This document shows, piece after piece, positions 1 to 5,685 of a stretch of DNA of 22,026 bases. How positions within the stretch are numbered: position 1 is the first letter of the stretch; every line of letters starts with the position of its first letter. The stretch lies in IMG/VR virus record IMGVR_UViG_3300033149_000817, positions 1 through 22,026 of that record; one strand, written 5' to 3'. Made by a program: the position numbers and the translations under genes. Under the pieces are notes generated by a model. It was not told the DNA's origin. It did not search any database and saw only the letters and a list, made by a program, of their open reading frames with translations. Origin of the DNA: a virus.

Positions 1-65
1 ATAGTGCCATCCCTGAGACGATACCGCTGGTGGCCGCGATCCTTTTTCTTTGCTTTTTCAGTCAA
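1..65 (-). CDS. Partial 5' end of a leftward early gene, possibly a phage PD-(D/E)XK-type nuclease
   Basis: Reading leftward from a TTG at 65, the frame stays open to the window edge and encodes MTEKAKKKDRGHQRYRLRDG plus a Thr. The TTG overlaps the TGA stop of the annealing-protein gene (TTGA), a normal coupled arrangement in this operon. The short stretch HQRYRLRDGT resembles the N-terminus of phage RecB/Cas4-like exonucleases, which often follow a single-strand annealing protein gene. That is recall of a family pattern on about 21 residues, so the function is only a suggestion. A second possible start, ATG at 10, is less likely because it would leave an unexplained gap and has no clear ribosome binding site. 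Confidence 0.45.
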   Translation of the reverse strand, partial: MTEKAKKKDRGHQRYRLRDGT

Positions 66-703
66 AACAATTCCGCCTTTCCGTCCAAGCCCTTGGCAGC
101 GTCGATGTGTTCTTGTACGGCCTTGTGAAGTTCCTTGAGATACTTCTCGTCTTGTTTGTGGGCAATCACGTCATCCAGAGTTTCCTTGCAGTACGCATCA
201 GACAGGTGTTCAGCGTTGAAGCCGTCTATGAGCATCTGCTTTACCTCCAGGGCTACGGGGTGAAACTCGGGCCTCTGTTTTTTCTTCGGTTCTGTCTTCT
301 GCTCCTGGACGTATTTGTCGTCGTCGAACTGACCCTCGAAAACGTCGGAGTTGAACCCGAGCTTACTCAGGGCCTTGGTGGTAACGTCAGTCATGAGTTT
401 TTTCCGGCAATCGTTTCCGGGCTTCCAGGCCATATCTCCAGAAATGGGAAACCCGCCACCGGGATACCGAAAAGTGGCCTCGATCCATATCTCCACCGGT
501 GCGCCATCAGGAGCAGTGACGTACCCATAGGATACGTTGAACAACCCCCACGCTTTGCCATACGGCCCCCACAGTTCCGTCGCGCGCTTGATCTGGTGCT
601 GGGCGTCGATGGCCGTGAAGCCGCCACGCTGATTGACTCGACGGGTAATTGCCGGGTCTGTCGTACAAACTTGGTCCCAAAGTTCCATGTTGTTATCTGC
701 CAT
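62..703 (-). CDS. Rad52-like single-strand DNA annealing protein (putative)
   Basis: A 213-residue protein. The ATG at 703 is chosen over upstream in-frame codons because AGGAGGAGAACA stands directly before it. The N-terminal 130 residues carry the pattern TRRVNQRGGFTAIDAQ, then WGPYGKAWGL, a strand-rich section, and TDVTTKALSKLGFNSDVF followed by DDDKYV. This layout is familiar from phage proteins grouped with Rad52/Sak-type annealing proteins that pair complementary single strands during phage recombination. The C-terminal 80 residues are charged and helical. It overlaps the HTH gene upstream by 11 bases and the next leftward gene by 4 bases, so it is part of one operon. The family assignment rests on motif recognition only; an unrelated conserved phage protein remains possible. 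Confidence 0.55.
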   Translation of the reverse strand: MADNNMELWDQVCTTDPAITRRVNQRGGFTAIDAQHQIKRATELWGPYGKAWGLFNVSYGYVTAPDGAPVEIWIEATFRYPGGGFPISGDMAWKPGNDCRKKLMTDVTTKALSKLGFNSDVFEGQFDDDKYVQEQKTEPKKKQRPEFHPVALEVKQMLIDGFNAEHLSDAYCKETLDDVIAHKQDEKYLKELHKAVQEHIDAAKGLDGKAELF

Positions 704-950
704 TGTTCTCCTCCTGTATCTTGAAAGTATCCCATGACGCACGGGGAGTCAAGGTTTTTTTGAGATTTCTTGCAGGTTTCCCCGCTGCGCCAATTTTGAC
801 CAACAAAAGCTGATGGATTTCGTATAGCTCTTGCGGAGTTATCATCCACTGCTTGCCAAATCTTGCACAGCCATGCAGCCGTGCGTACTTGCGCATGGTT
901 CTGGGAGCGATCCCAAGGTGGTGTGCTGCTCTATTCACTGAGTAGATCAT
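693..950 (-). CDS. Small helix-turn-helix DNA-binding protein (MerR/excisionase-type fold)
   Basis: An 85-residue protein starting MIYSVNRAAHHLGIAP; the ATG at 950 has AAGGAG 8 bases upstream, while the longer in-frame start has no such site. Residues 2-45 (SVNRAAHHLGIAPRTMRKYA, then HGCARFGKQWMIT) fit the winged helix-turn-helix of excisionase and HTH_17 proteins: a first helix, a turn, a recognition helix and a short wing with W-x-I-T. The remaining 40 residues are basic with no recognised domain. It sits upstream of the annealing protein with an 11-base overlap. It could be a directionality factor or a transcription regulator; no integrase is in the window to decide between these. Confidence 0.6.
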   Translation of the reverse strand: MIYSVNRAAHHLGIAPRTMRKYARLHGCARFGKQWMITPQELYEIHQLLLVKIGAAGKPARNLKKTLTPRASWDTFKIQEENNGR

Positions 951-951
951 G

Positions 952-1161
952 CTATTTTTCTCCTTTTTGCAGGGCATCTTTTAGTCTTGCCCACAAATCA
1001 CTACGATGGAAAATCGGTGTGACATCTATCTTCACCCAATCACGGTTCCTGTCTACGACGGAAATGCGATGGATGTTTGTGACCGTTCCGTGGGTTGTCA
1101 CCTCATAATCCACAACAAACGGGATGCCGGCGATTTCGAGACAATATCCTTCAATTACCAT
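952..1161 (-). CDS. Conserved-looking small phage protein, function unknown
   Basis: A 69-residue protein beginning MVIEGYCLEIAGIPFVVDYE, with AAAGGTGG upstream of the ATG at 1161. The pattern of short alternating hydrophobic strands in the first 45 residues suggests a small beta sheet; the end is charged and helical (WARLKDALQKGEK). Its stop lies one base from the start of the HTH gene and its start overlaps the gene upstream, so it is translated as part of the leftward operon. I do not recognise a family. Confidence 0.6.
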   Translation of the reverse strand: MVIEGYCLEIAGIPFVVDYEVTTHGTVTNIHRISVVDRNRDWVKIDVTPIFHRSDLWARLKDALQKGEK

Positions 1162-1472
1162 TGCAACCCACCTTTCTGTCCAATTACCGGTATACGGTTG
1201 ATCTCGTCGCCATACTGATCACAGACAGATACCGACCAGTCGGACCAGTTGGCATCGATGGCCTGCACCTGGTCACGTATCCGCTCTGCCCACTCCATCG
1301 CTCGTTCCGGATCGATGTTGAGGCCATAGGGGTCAGGGATGGATTCCTGGCCGTCGTTACGGACCAGATGGAAAAAGATATGCTCGGTGCATTTCTTGCG
1401 AATCGGTGGTGGGAAATGTTCCACCGACTTCCTCGAATCTACCGCTTCCGCTTCGTGCCATATATACGCCAT
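1155..1472 (-). CDS. Hypothetical protein of the leftward early operon
   Basis: A 105-residue protein with an excellent ribosome binding site (AAGGAGGAGAACA directly before ATG 1472). The same GGAGGAGAACAATGGC start context occurs at the annealing-protein gene (703), which argues that both are real genes of one unit. The protein is acidic and tryptophan-rich (WHEAEAV, MEWAERI, NWSDWSVSV), with no signal peptide, membrane segment or metal-binding cysteines. It overlaps the next gene by 7 bases. Function is not recognisable. Confidence 0.6.
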   Translation of the reverse strand: MAYIWHEAEAVDSRKSVEHFPPPIRKKCTEHIFFHLVRNDGQESIPDPYGLNIDPERAMEWAERIRDQVQAIDANWSDWSVSVCDQYGDEINRIPVIGQKGGLQW

Positions 1473-1505
1473 TGTTCTCCTCCTTGCCCAAGTGTGGGCT
1501 ATACG

Positions 1506-1530
1506 TAGCCTGGGAGTTGCACCCAGGCTA
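1506..1530 (-). other. Stem-loop in the leftward operon
   Basis: TAGCCTGGG and CCCAGGCTA form a perfect 9-bp stem around a 7-base loop, in the 65-base gap between two leftward genes. Neither strand has a run of T after the stem, so it does not look like a classic intrinsic terminator. An RNA stability or processing hairpin, or a translation-spacing element for the gene starting at 1472, is more likely. Confidence 0.5.
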
Positions 1531-1537
1531 GACTGTT

Positions 1538-1738
1538 CTACGCCATTTCTCTGACCAGCACGGTCACGCCCCGCTGGTCCACTACGCGCTCACCGCCGTC
1601 CATAACCCGCAGCTCCGGGGCCTCCCAGCCGTGGATCGAGCACACGGCCGAGAGATCCCGCTGCCACTGCTCCAGGGTCTGCCGCCAAGGACAGTGGCCG
1701 TACTCGTCAGTTTCTAGCCGGTACAGCGTCATGATCAT
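1538..1738 (-). CDS. Hypothetical small protein of the leftward operon
   Basis: A 66-residue protein if started at the ATG at 1738, which overlaps the upstream TGA as ATGA and has AAGGGGG about 7 bases before it. A GTG at 1744 and an ATG at 1732 in the same frame are alternatives. The sequence begins MIMTLYRLETDEYGHCPWRQ and ends in a beta-rich stretch (LRVMDGGERVVDQRGVTVLV). It has the look of a small host-takeover or accessory phage protein but matches nothing I recognise. Confidence 0.5.
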   Translation of the reverse strand: MIMTLYRLETDEYGHCPWRQTLEQWQRDLSAVCSIHGWEAPELRVMDGGERVVDQRGVTVLVREMA

Positions 1739-1968
1739 GACCACACCCCCTTGCGGACGATCAGCACATCGCCGCGCGCGCTCTCCGTGCGCCGGTACTC
1801 GGAGATCACCTCCGGATACCCTCGGCGCACTACGGCCACCCGGCCCCTGGTGGCACCGGGCTCGTCAGCGAGCCAGCGCCTGCAGCGTAGGCGCGCTGCA
1901 GCTATCGTGGGCGCCTCTCGCGGCTCAGGCGCCGTGTCAATCTGATAGATCACTTTCGTTGTCTCCAT
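1735..1968 (-). CDS. Hypothetical small basic protein of the leftward operon
   Basis: A 77-residue protein starting METTKVIYQIDTAPEPREAP at ATG 1968, with AGGGGGAGATT before the start. The centre is arginine-rich (AAARLRCRRWLADEPGATRG). The GC content is higher than in neighbouring genes. A GC-rich overlapping frame exists on the other strand, but the strong ribosome binding site and the ATGA coupling to the next gene favour this strand. No domain recognised. Confidence 0.5.
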   Translation of the reverse strand: METTKVIYQIDTAPEPREAPTIAAARLRCRRWLADEPGATRGRVAVVRRGYPEVISEYRRTESARGDVLIVRKGVWS

Positions 1969-1984
1969 AATCTCCCCCTATCGT

Positions 1985-2033
1985 GCCCGGACTTGGGACC
2001 GGGCCCGTAGTTTACCGGGAGCCGGAGCTCCCG
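1985..2033 (-). other. Two tandem hairpins upstream of the gene at 1968
   Basis: Within a 77-base intergenic gap there are two compact inverted repeats: GCCCGG, 8-base loop, CCGGGC (1985-2004), and CGGGAGC, tetraloop, GCTCCCG (2016-2033). In the leftward transcript they follow the gene ending at 2046 and precede the next ribosome binding site. No T-run follows on the minus strand, so intrinsic termination is not supported. An attenuator, an RNase processing site or an mRNA stabiliser are open possibilities. Confidence 0.45.
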
Positions 2034-2045
2034 TCCCTCGCCAAT

Positions 2046-2363
2046 TTATGCGCTTCGCTCCTCCTTGATTTCGTCGGCTTTTTCGTTCAAATACTCTATC
2101 ATGTCGATCGGGATTGTTCCCTCTACCATTCCGGCCTTGATTGCGATTGCTGCCTCATATACCCACTCATCAACCGCCTCGGTCAATCCGATATTTCCCA
2201 TGCAGGAGATAAACCGTTCATGGCCCAAGAGTGGTCCCGGCTCTGCTGCCCATACCAGCTCATCATTCGCCCATGCTCGATAACCGACGCCCCCATTCTC
2301 TTCCATCACCGCGATCCGGGCATCCCGTCCGTCACTCGTTGTAAATCTGATTTCGATCTTCAT
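2046..2363 (-). CDS. First gene of the leftward early operon, function unknown
   Basis: A 105-residue acidic protein starting MKIEIRFTTSDGRDARIAVM at ATG 2363, with AAAGGAGAACGAA before it. It begins with a beta-hairpin-like stretch; the last 40 residues are predicted helical and charged (IDMIEYLNEKADEIKEERSA). As the first gene after the strong leftward promoter, with a leader of only about 14 bases, it would be among the earliest and most expressed phage products, which fits a host-takeover or anti-host role, but nothing in the sequence proves that. Confidence 0.6.
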   Translation of the reverse strand: MKIEIRFTTSDGRDARIAVMEENGGVGYRAWANDELVWAAEPGPLLGHERFISCMGNIGLTEAVDEWVYEAAIAIKAGMVEGTIPIDMIEYLNEKADEIKEERSA

Positions 2364-2383
2364 TTCGTTCTCCTTTCACTCGT

Positions 2384-2412
2384 ATAGTACCACCATCGGC
2401 ATATCCTGTCAA
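2384..2412 (-). promoter_or_regulatory. Leftward early promoter, sigma-70 type with extended -10
   Basis: On the minus strand TTGACA (2407-2412) is followed after exactly 17 bases by TACTAT (2384-2389), preceded by TGG, which makes an extended -10. Transcription would start near 2377 and leave about 14 bases before the ATG at 2363. A-tracts lie just behind the -35. This is the best promoter match in the window. Confidence 0.8.
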
Positions 2413-2425
2413 GGATTCCAGAAGG

Positions 2426-2451
2426 TTTTTTCACTTTTTTTCGGTTTTTTT
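2426..2451. promoter_or_regulatory. Three phased A/T tracts, probable curved DNA or UP element
   Basis: Runs of 6, 7 and 7 T (2426-2431, 2435-2441, 2445-2451) have centres about 9.5-10 bases apart, so they fall on one face of the helix. On the minus strand they are A-tracts 14-45 bases behind the leftward -35, where an UP element or intrinsic bend would raise promoter strength. A 9-base inverted pair, GTATAGTAC (2382-2390) and GTACTATAC (2459-2467), flanks the bent segment. Confidence 0.55.
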
Positions 2452-2479
2452 CATCGGAGTACTATACATCTGTTTACCA

Positions 2480-2508
2480 TTGTCTTTTGTTGTTGATCAT
2501 GGTATCTT
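2480..2508 (+). promoter_or_regulatory. Possible rightward promoter giving a nearly leaderless message
   Basis: TTGTCT (2480-2485) and TATCTT (2503-2508) are 17 bases apart. Each matches the sigma-70 consensus at 4 of 6 positions. A start 6-7 bases downstream would fall on the ATG at 2515, whose upstream bases contain no Shine-Dalgarno site. An alternative rightward -10 is TACTAT at 2460-2465, but it lacks a good -35. Confidence 0.35.
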
Positions 2509-2514
2509 GATAGT

Positions 2515-3009
2515 ATGGCCCGATCCCGGTTCCTGCCTCTTTTGGCCATTGTTCTCCTTCTCGGGGTCGGGCTTCTTCTTTCTTGCGGATCTCCACCGGT
2601 GGCTGTTGAGCCACATGCCGATCCGTTTGACGCCATGATGTATGCGCATTCTGCGCTCACCTACAAGATAGACGACATAGATAATTGGCAAACACCAACG
2701 GAAAGCCTGCGAAAGGGGACAGGAGACTGTGAGGATTTCGCCCTCTTGATGCTGGAGAGTCTCCGGTTGACGGGCATTCGGGGCGAGTTTGTTATCGTGC
2801 ATATTGCCGGCAGCTCAGCAAACCATGCGATTGTCTATGTGGATGGTATCTACTATGATCCGACCGGTGCAGATTATGGCCCGGTGTTCCCGGCCACCTG
2901 GCGCCTGATAGTGCGATACAGCTACTCGATTGCTTTGATGGAAGCACGGTGGGATGAGATAGAGTTATTTCTGCGCTATGGCCGGGTTGACAAAACGGCG
3001 AGGCGATAG
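2515..3009 (+). CDS. Predicted lipoprotein with a transglutaminase-like Cys-His-Asp triad
   Basis: A 164-residue protein. Residues 1-23 form a signal peptide (basic MARSR, then a leucine-rich core) ending in the lipobox LLSC with C24 as the lipidation site, so the mature protein should be a cell-envelope lipoprotein. After a short linker come GTGDCEDFALLM (C72), ANHAIVYV (H104) and YYDPTG (D115): the order and spacing of the catalytic triad of transglutaminase-like cysteine peptidases and acyltransferases. It is transcribed away from the leftward operon and has no visible ribosome binding site, unlike nearly every other gene here. It could be an envelope-modifying or exclusion protein expressed from the prophage, or a cell-wall enzyme; the substrate cannot be read from the sequence. 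Confidence 0.7.
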   Translation: MARSRFLPLLAIVLLLGVGLLLSCGSPPVAVEPHADPFDAMMYAHSALTYKIDDIDNWQTPTESLRKGTGDCEDFALLMLESLRLTGIRGEFVIVHIAGSSANHAIVYVDGIYYDPTGADYGPVFPATWRLIVRYSYSIALMEARWDEIELFLRYGRVDKTARR

Positions 3010-3014
3010 TATTA

Positions 3015-3045
3015 TTGACATGTGATGGGACGGCAAATCTATAAC
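3015..3045 (+). promoter_or_regulatory. Candidate rightward promoter for the replication genes
   Basis: TTGACA (3015-3020) matches the -35 consensus fully. The best -10 is TATAAC at 3040-3045 with a longish 19-base spacer. The 135-base gap between 3009 and 3145 contains no gene; the promoter, a GC-rich stretch with CGGCCCC and GGGGCCG 40 bases apart, and the next ribosome binding site fill it. Confidence 0.4.
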
Positions 3046-3144
3046 AATTTATCGGCCCCTGCCTTGGATACCGAGAATGCCGTCTCATCGTCCGGGGTGG
3101 GGGCCGTCCTTTTCAGGAGGAGTATAGATTTCCGGAGGTAAGTA

Positions 3145-3528
3145 ATGAGTATGCCTTTCATGGTCCGTGTTTCTGATGACATGGGGACAGAAGTTCATGC
3201 GGTGGTAGAAGCATGGAATATAAGTCCTGCCGAATTCTTCCGGATCGCGGCGGACGATCTGTTGCGCCGACCGCTTGGCGAGCAGCAGGCCGTCATTGAC
3301 CGCTGGAGCGCACGGCAAGCGATGCGCGGGGTTGGAACCGAGGGACCATCTCGAAACAGGAGTTTCGACAACATCCTCAAGACCGGCAAGCGCTTGCTCG
3401 TAGATGCAGGGAACCGTAATGACGAGGAGCTCAAGCGTGAGATCAAGGAATGGCTAACGACACAAATGACCGAGATGATTAATGCTTTGATAATCCAAGA
3501 GGAGGTAAAAAATAATGACAAATCATGA
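3145..3528 (+). CDS. Putative ribbon-helix-helix-like DNA-binding protein
   Basis: A 127-residue protein; GGAGG lies 6 bases before ATG 3145. Residues 4-42 (PFMVRVSDDMGTEVHAVVE, then WNISPAEFFRIAADDLLRR) show a strand followed by two helices, the plan of Arc/CopG-type repressors, with a charged C-terminal tail ending EEVKNNDKS. As the first gene after the rightward promoter it is well placed to be a regulator of that promoter or of replication. The last 14 bases overlap the HNH gene. The fold is inferred from pattern alone; a plain helical protein is the alternative. Confidence 0.45.
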   Translation: MSMPFMVRVSDDMGTEVHAVVEAWNISPAEFFRIAADDLLRRPLGEQQAVIDRWSARQAMRGVGTEGPSRNRSFDNILKTGKRLLVDAGNRNDEELKREIKEWLTTQMTEMINALIIQEEVKNNDKS

Positions 3529-4282
3529 GAAATGGGAAATGAGAATGTCTGTTGAACCATTAATAAATAGTGGTGATATATTGCTAAATGATGATATCGA
3601 ATTTTTGCGTCAGCATACAAAGGCGCAGGTACGAATGCTTCTTGATAGAAGTACTATGAAATGTCAATATAATGTCGAATTGATTTGTGCAGAATGTGGT
3701 CAAAAGAAAATGGCGAAAATAAATAAAACCCGACTTATCAAATTACTAAACGTGGAATATATATGTGACGAGTGTATATATGAGCGTAAAATACGCGAAA
3801 TGCAGGCAAGAGCACGGGCAATATTAGAAAAAAAGCAACAGAGGGAAAGTGATATTCAAAATTTTGTTGATAAATATCTTGATCCGCACGGGGTATGGGA
3901 TCCTGATATACGACCCAAAAAACGATTTAGTCTGATGATGCGTGATTTCCCAGAAAGAGCAGATGACGAAATAGCTGCAAAAATACGTAATATAGAGTAT
4001 AATGATTTCTTACAAACGCCTTATTGGAAGGCAGTTGCTTCAAAAAAGCGAGCCGAATGTGATAATAAATGCAATATGTGCGGAGCGCGTAATGTCCCCA
4101 TAATGGTGCACCATGGGGATTATGCAAGACGAGGATATGAACATAAATATTATAAATCTGATTTGATGTGTTTATGCCGAAAATGCCATGAGAAATATCA
4201 TGCAAACAAACAGAATGGAGGGAAACATGAAATATACAGTATTCGGGTTGCAACAAGACAAATTACTGGAGTGGGGCCTTGA
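3515..4282 (+). CDS. HNH endonuclease with an extra N-terminal zinc-binding region
   Basis: A 255-residue protein, start ATG 3515 after GAGGAGGTAAAA. The C-terminal part is an HNH nuclease: CNMCG (C186, C189), VHHGDY (H199, H200), and DLMCLCRKCHEKYH with C221, C224, H225 and H229, so four zinc cysteines frame the catalytic histidines. An additional pair of CxxC motifs (C58/C61 and C84/C87) probably forms a separate zinc knuckle for DNA contact, followed by a long basic helix. The gene is clearly more AT-rich than its neighbours and lies between a regulator and the replication initiator, typical of a free-standing homing-type endonuclease. About 25 residues after the nuclease core overlap the initiator gene by 56 bases in another frame, as if the original end of the gene was lost on insertion. 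Confidence 0.75.
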   Translation: MTNHEKWEMRMSVEPLINSGDILLNDDIEFLRQHTKAQVRMLLDRSTMKCQYNVELICAECGQKKMAKINKTRLIKLLNVEYICDECIYERKIREMQARARAILEKKQQRESDIQNFVDKYLDPHGVWDPDIRPKKRFSLMMRDFPERADDEIAAKIRNIEYNDFLQTPYWKAVASKKRAECDNKCNMCGARNVPIMVHHGDYARRGYEHKYYKSDLMCLCRKCHEKYHANKQNGGKHEIYSIRVATRQITGVGP

Positions 4283-5111
4283 TCTGAAAGACGCTGCAAT
4301 ACTCCGGTATATCATAGATTTCCAAGGCACACACAAGATGAAATCGCGAGTAATCCAAGGTGAGGAGTATTTCTGGGTATTTTACTCGGCAATTCGTGAA
4401 AATCTCCCGATTCTCGGCATAGAGAAGGAGGATACATTCTATCGGAGATTCAAGAAGTACGTCAAAGTTGGGTTGATGAAGCACCGGACGACGAGAGCTG
4501 GAGGAGTGTTTTCTTGGTATCGATTTGATCCAGATATGCGTGCTGAGTTGTTAGGTGCTGATAGTAGCGAGACCAAACCGGATGAAAATCCGGGACAAAC
4601 CGGATCAAAATCCGGTATAAACCGGATGAAAAGTCGGAACAAAGATTCTTCTATTAGTGATTATTCTAGTAAATTCAAAGAAGATAGTCATACGTCACCC
4701 GGGAAGCTACAATCCGACAAGCGCCTATCGGCGGTGGCTATCGCCACGTCTCACAAACCATCATCACTGGTACACTCTGAGATGCAGGCGTATCAACGGG
4801 CAGGAGGACCATTCGCCAGCTATGGCAAGGAAGGGGCAAGCATGAGGCGATTGGTAGCGTACGCCGAACGGGCATTCCCTGATGATCCCCCGGCATTCCT
4901 TGAAGCGCTACGTATGAAGTTCGGCGAATTACGAGCAGGCAGGGTGCCGGGCATGAACGCCCGGGAGCGTGCATTCTGGGCGAGTCAGCCATTCACGCCT
5001 TCCGCGCTACTATCGGTGGCAGAGCGAGTGGCAGAGTACCTGAAGAAACACAAAACGGAGGAGGTAGATCAAGAGGTTATGGAGGCGATGAGGAAGGCTT
5101 TTGCCGTATGA
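4227..5111 (+). CDS. Winged-helix replication initiator / replisome organiser
   Basis: A 294-residue protein. ATG 4227 is chosen because GGAGGG stands before it; an upstream in-frame ATG lies inside the HNH gene. Residues 1-115 hold a winged-helix domain: LLEWGLDLKDAAILRYIIDF, then EEYFWVFYSAIRENLPILGI and DTFYRRFKKYVKVGLMKHRT, ending with a W-Y-F wing. This is the layout of initiators and replisome organisers in many phages and plasmids. Residues 115-165 form a polar linker, which at DNA level contains the iterons. Residues 165-294 are helical and charged, probably for helicase or loader contact. It overlaps the next gene by ATGA. The role as the phage origin-binding protein is inferred from the domain and the iterons together. 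Confidence 0.7.
   Translation: MKYTVFGLQQDKLLEWGLDLKDAAILRYIIDFQGTHKMKSRVIQGEEYFWVFYSAIRENLPILGIEKEDTFYRRFKKYVKVGLMKHRTTRAGGVFSWYRFDPDMRAELLGADSSETKPDENPGQTGSKSGINRMKSRNKDSSISDYSSKFKEDSHTSPGKLQSDKRLSAVAIATSHKPSSLVHSEMQAYQRAGGPFASYGKEGASMRRLVAYAERAFPDDPPAFLEALRMKFGELRAGRVPGMNARERAFWASQPFTPSALLSVAERVAEYLKKHKTEEVDQEVMEAMRKAFAV
4575..4640. repeat. Three tandem 22-bp iterons inside the initiator gene
   Basis: Three head-to-tail copies of 22 bp (4575-4596, 4597-4618, 4619-4640) share AAACCGGAT, one variable base and AAAATCCGG; the third has GTCGG in place of TCCGG. Each unit contains the imperfect inverted repeat CCGGAT / ATCCGG. Because 22 is not a multiple of 3, every copy is read in a different frame and the encoded peptides differ, so the repetition is kept at DNA level and not for the protein. 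Confidence 0.85.
4575..4695. other. Putative phage replication origin (iterons plus AT-rich segment)
   Basis: The three iterons are followed at 4641-4695 by a strongly AT-rich stretch, a plausible unwinding region. The position, inside the linker part of the initiator gene, is the same arrangement as the lambda origin within gene O. Origin activity is inferred from layout and not shown. Confidence 0.6.
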
Positions 5112-5452
5112 CTGCATCAGCATTTGTTCATGGCGTTGAGGACTACTACGGGCCATATCCGAGGCCGGCAGTGAGGACGATAGTGCTGGAGTATCTCATA
5201 GCATTTCGCCCCGAGGAGCTCGACGAGCTATTCAAGTATGTGATTCTGAACTATTCTGGGCAGTATAGGTACACGCCCGATGTTGCCATCCTGGAGGTGG
5301 CAAAAAAGGCCATAAATGCTACGAGGGCCGAAAAGATAGGCGTCCGAAAACGGAAAGTCTTATCTGATCCATCTGATAACGAAGAGTTGATAGCATTTGA
5401 CGCTAAAGCTATACTACAGGCTATTGTAAACGCAAAGAAGGGAGAAGCATGA
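5108..5452 (+). CDS. Unknown protein in the replication module
   Basis: A 114-residue protein starting at the ATG in the ATGA overlap with the initiator stop. The first 65 residues read VEDYYGPYPRPAVRTIVLEY, then a helical DELFKYVILN and YTPDVAILEVAKKA, followed by a basic hinge (GVRKRK) and a helical end. The proline-containing pattern PYPRP...YTPDVAIL recalls small proteins next to initiators in other phages, some of which are helicase-loading partners, but I cannot assign a family. It is ATGA-coupled to the next gene. Confidence 0.6.
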   Translation: MTASAFVHGVEDYYGPYPRPAVRTIVLEYLIAFRPEELDELFKYVILNYSGQYRYTPDVAILEVAKKAINATRAEKIGVRKRKVLSDPSDNEELIAFDAKAILQAIVNAKKGEA

Positions 5453-5682
5453 AAGAGAAAGACATTGGCGCGTTGTGGGTCAAGGAAGGACAACACGGAA
5501 AGTACATGAGTGGTTCCGTAGAAATTAACGGTGAGAAAATCCGGATTGTGGTGTTCAAGAACAATTACAAGCAAGAGGACAAGTATCCGGATTATCGCAT
5601 TTACCGGGCCAAGTCGCAACAGCAGGCTCAAGGGGGAGCCCAGGAACCGGTGAAAGGGTTTGCTGATGATATACCGTTTTGA
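5449..5682 (+). CDS. Small single-strand-DNA-binding-like protein with an SSB-type tip
   Basis: A 77-residue protein, coupled by ATGA and preceded by GAAGGGAG. Residues 5-55 show a compact beta pattern (IGALWVKEG, YMSGSVEINGEKIRIVVFK, YRIYRA) similar to DUF736-like small OB-type proteins. A glutamine- and glycine-rich linker leads to the C-terminus FADDIPF, which closely matches the acidic DDDIPF tip by which bacterial SSB recruits repair and replication proteins. With an initiator upstream and a nuclease downstream, a phage SSB substitute or SSB-partner mimic is plausible. The fold is uncertain; the tip is directly visible. Confidence 0.55.
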   Translation: MKEKDIGALWVKEGQHGKYMSGSVEINGEKIRIVVFKNNYKQEDKYPDYRIYRAKSQQQAQGGAQEPVKGFADDIPF

Positions 5683-5685
5683 GCG

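Noticed and set aside
50-724. 224-codon plus-strand frame
   Set aside because: It is antiparallel to the annealing-protein gene, which has a far better ribosome binding site, operon coupling and recognisable motifs.
3053-3106. CGGCCCC ... GGGGCCG as a terminator after the lipoprotein gene
   Set aside because: The arms are 40 bases apart and are not followed by a clear T-run, so a stable terminator is not supported.
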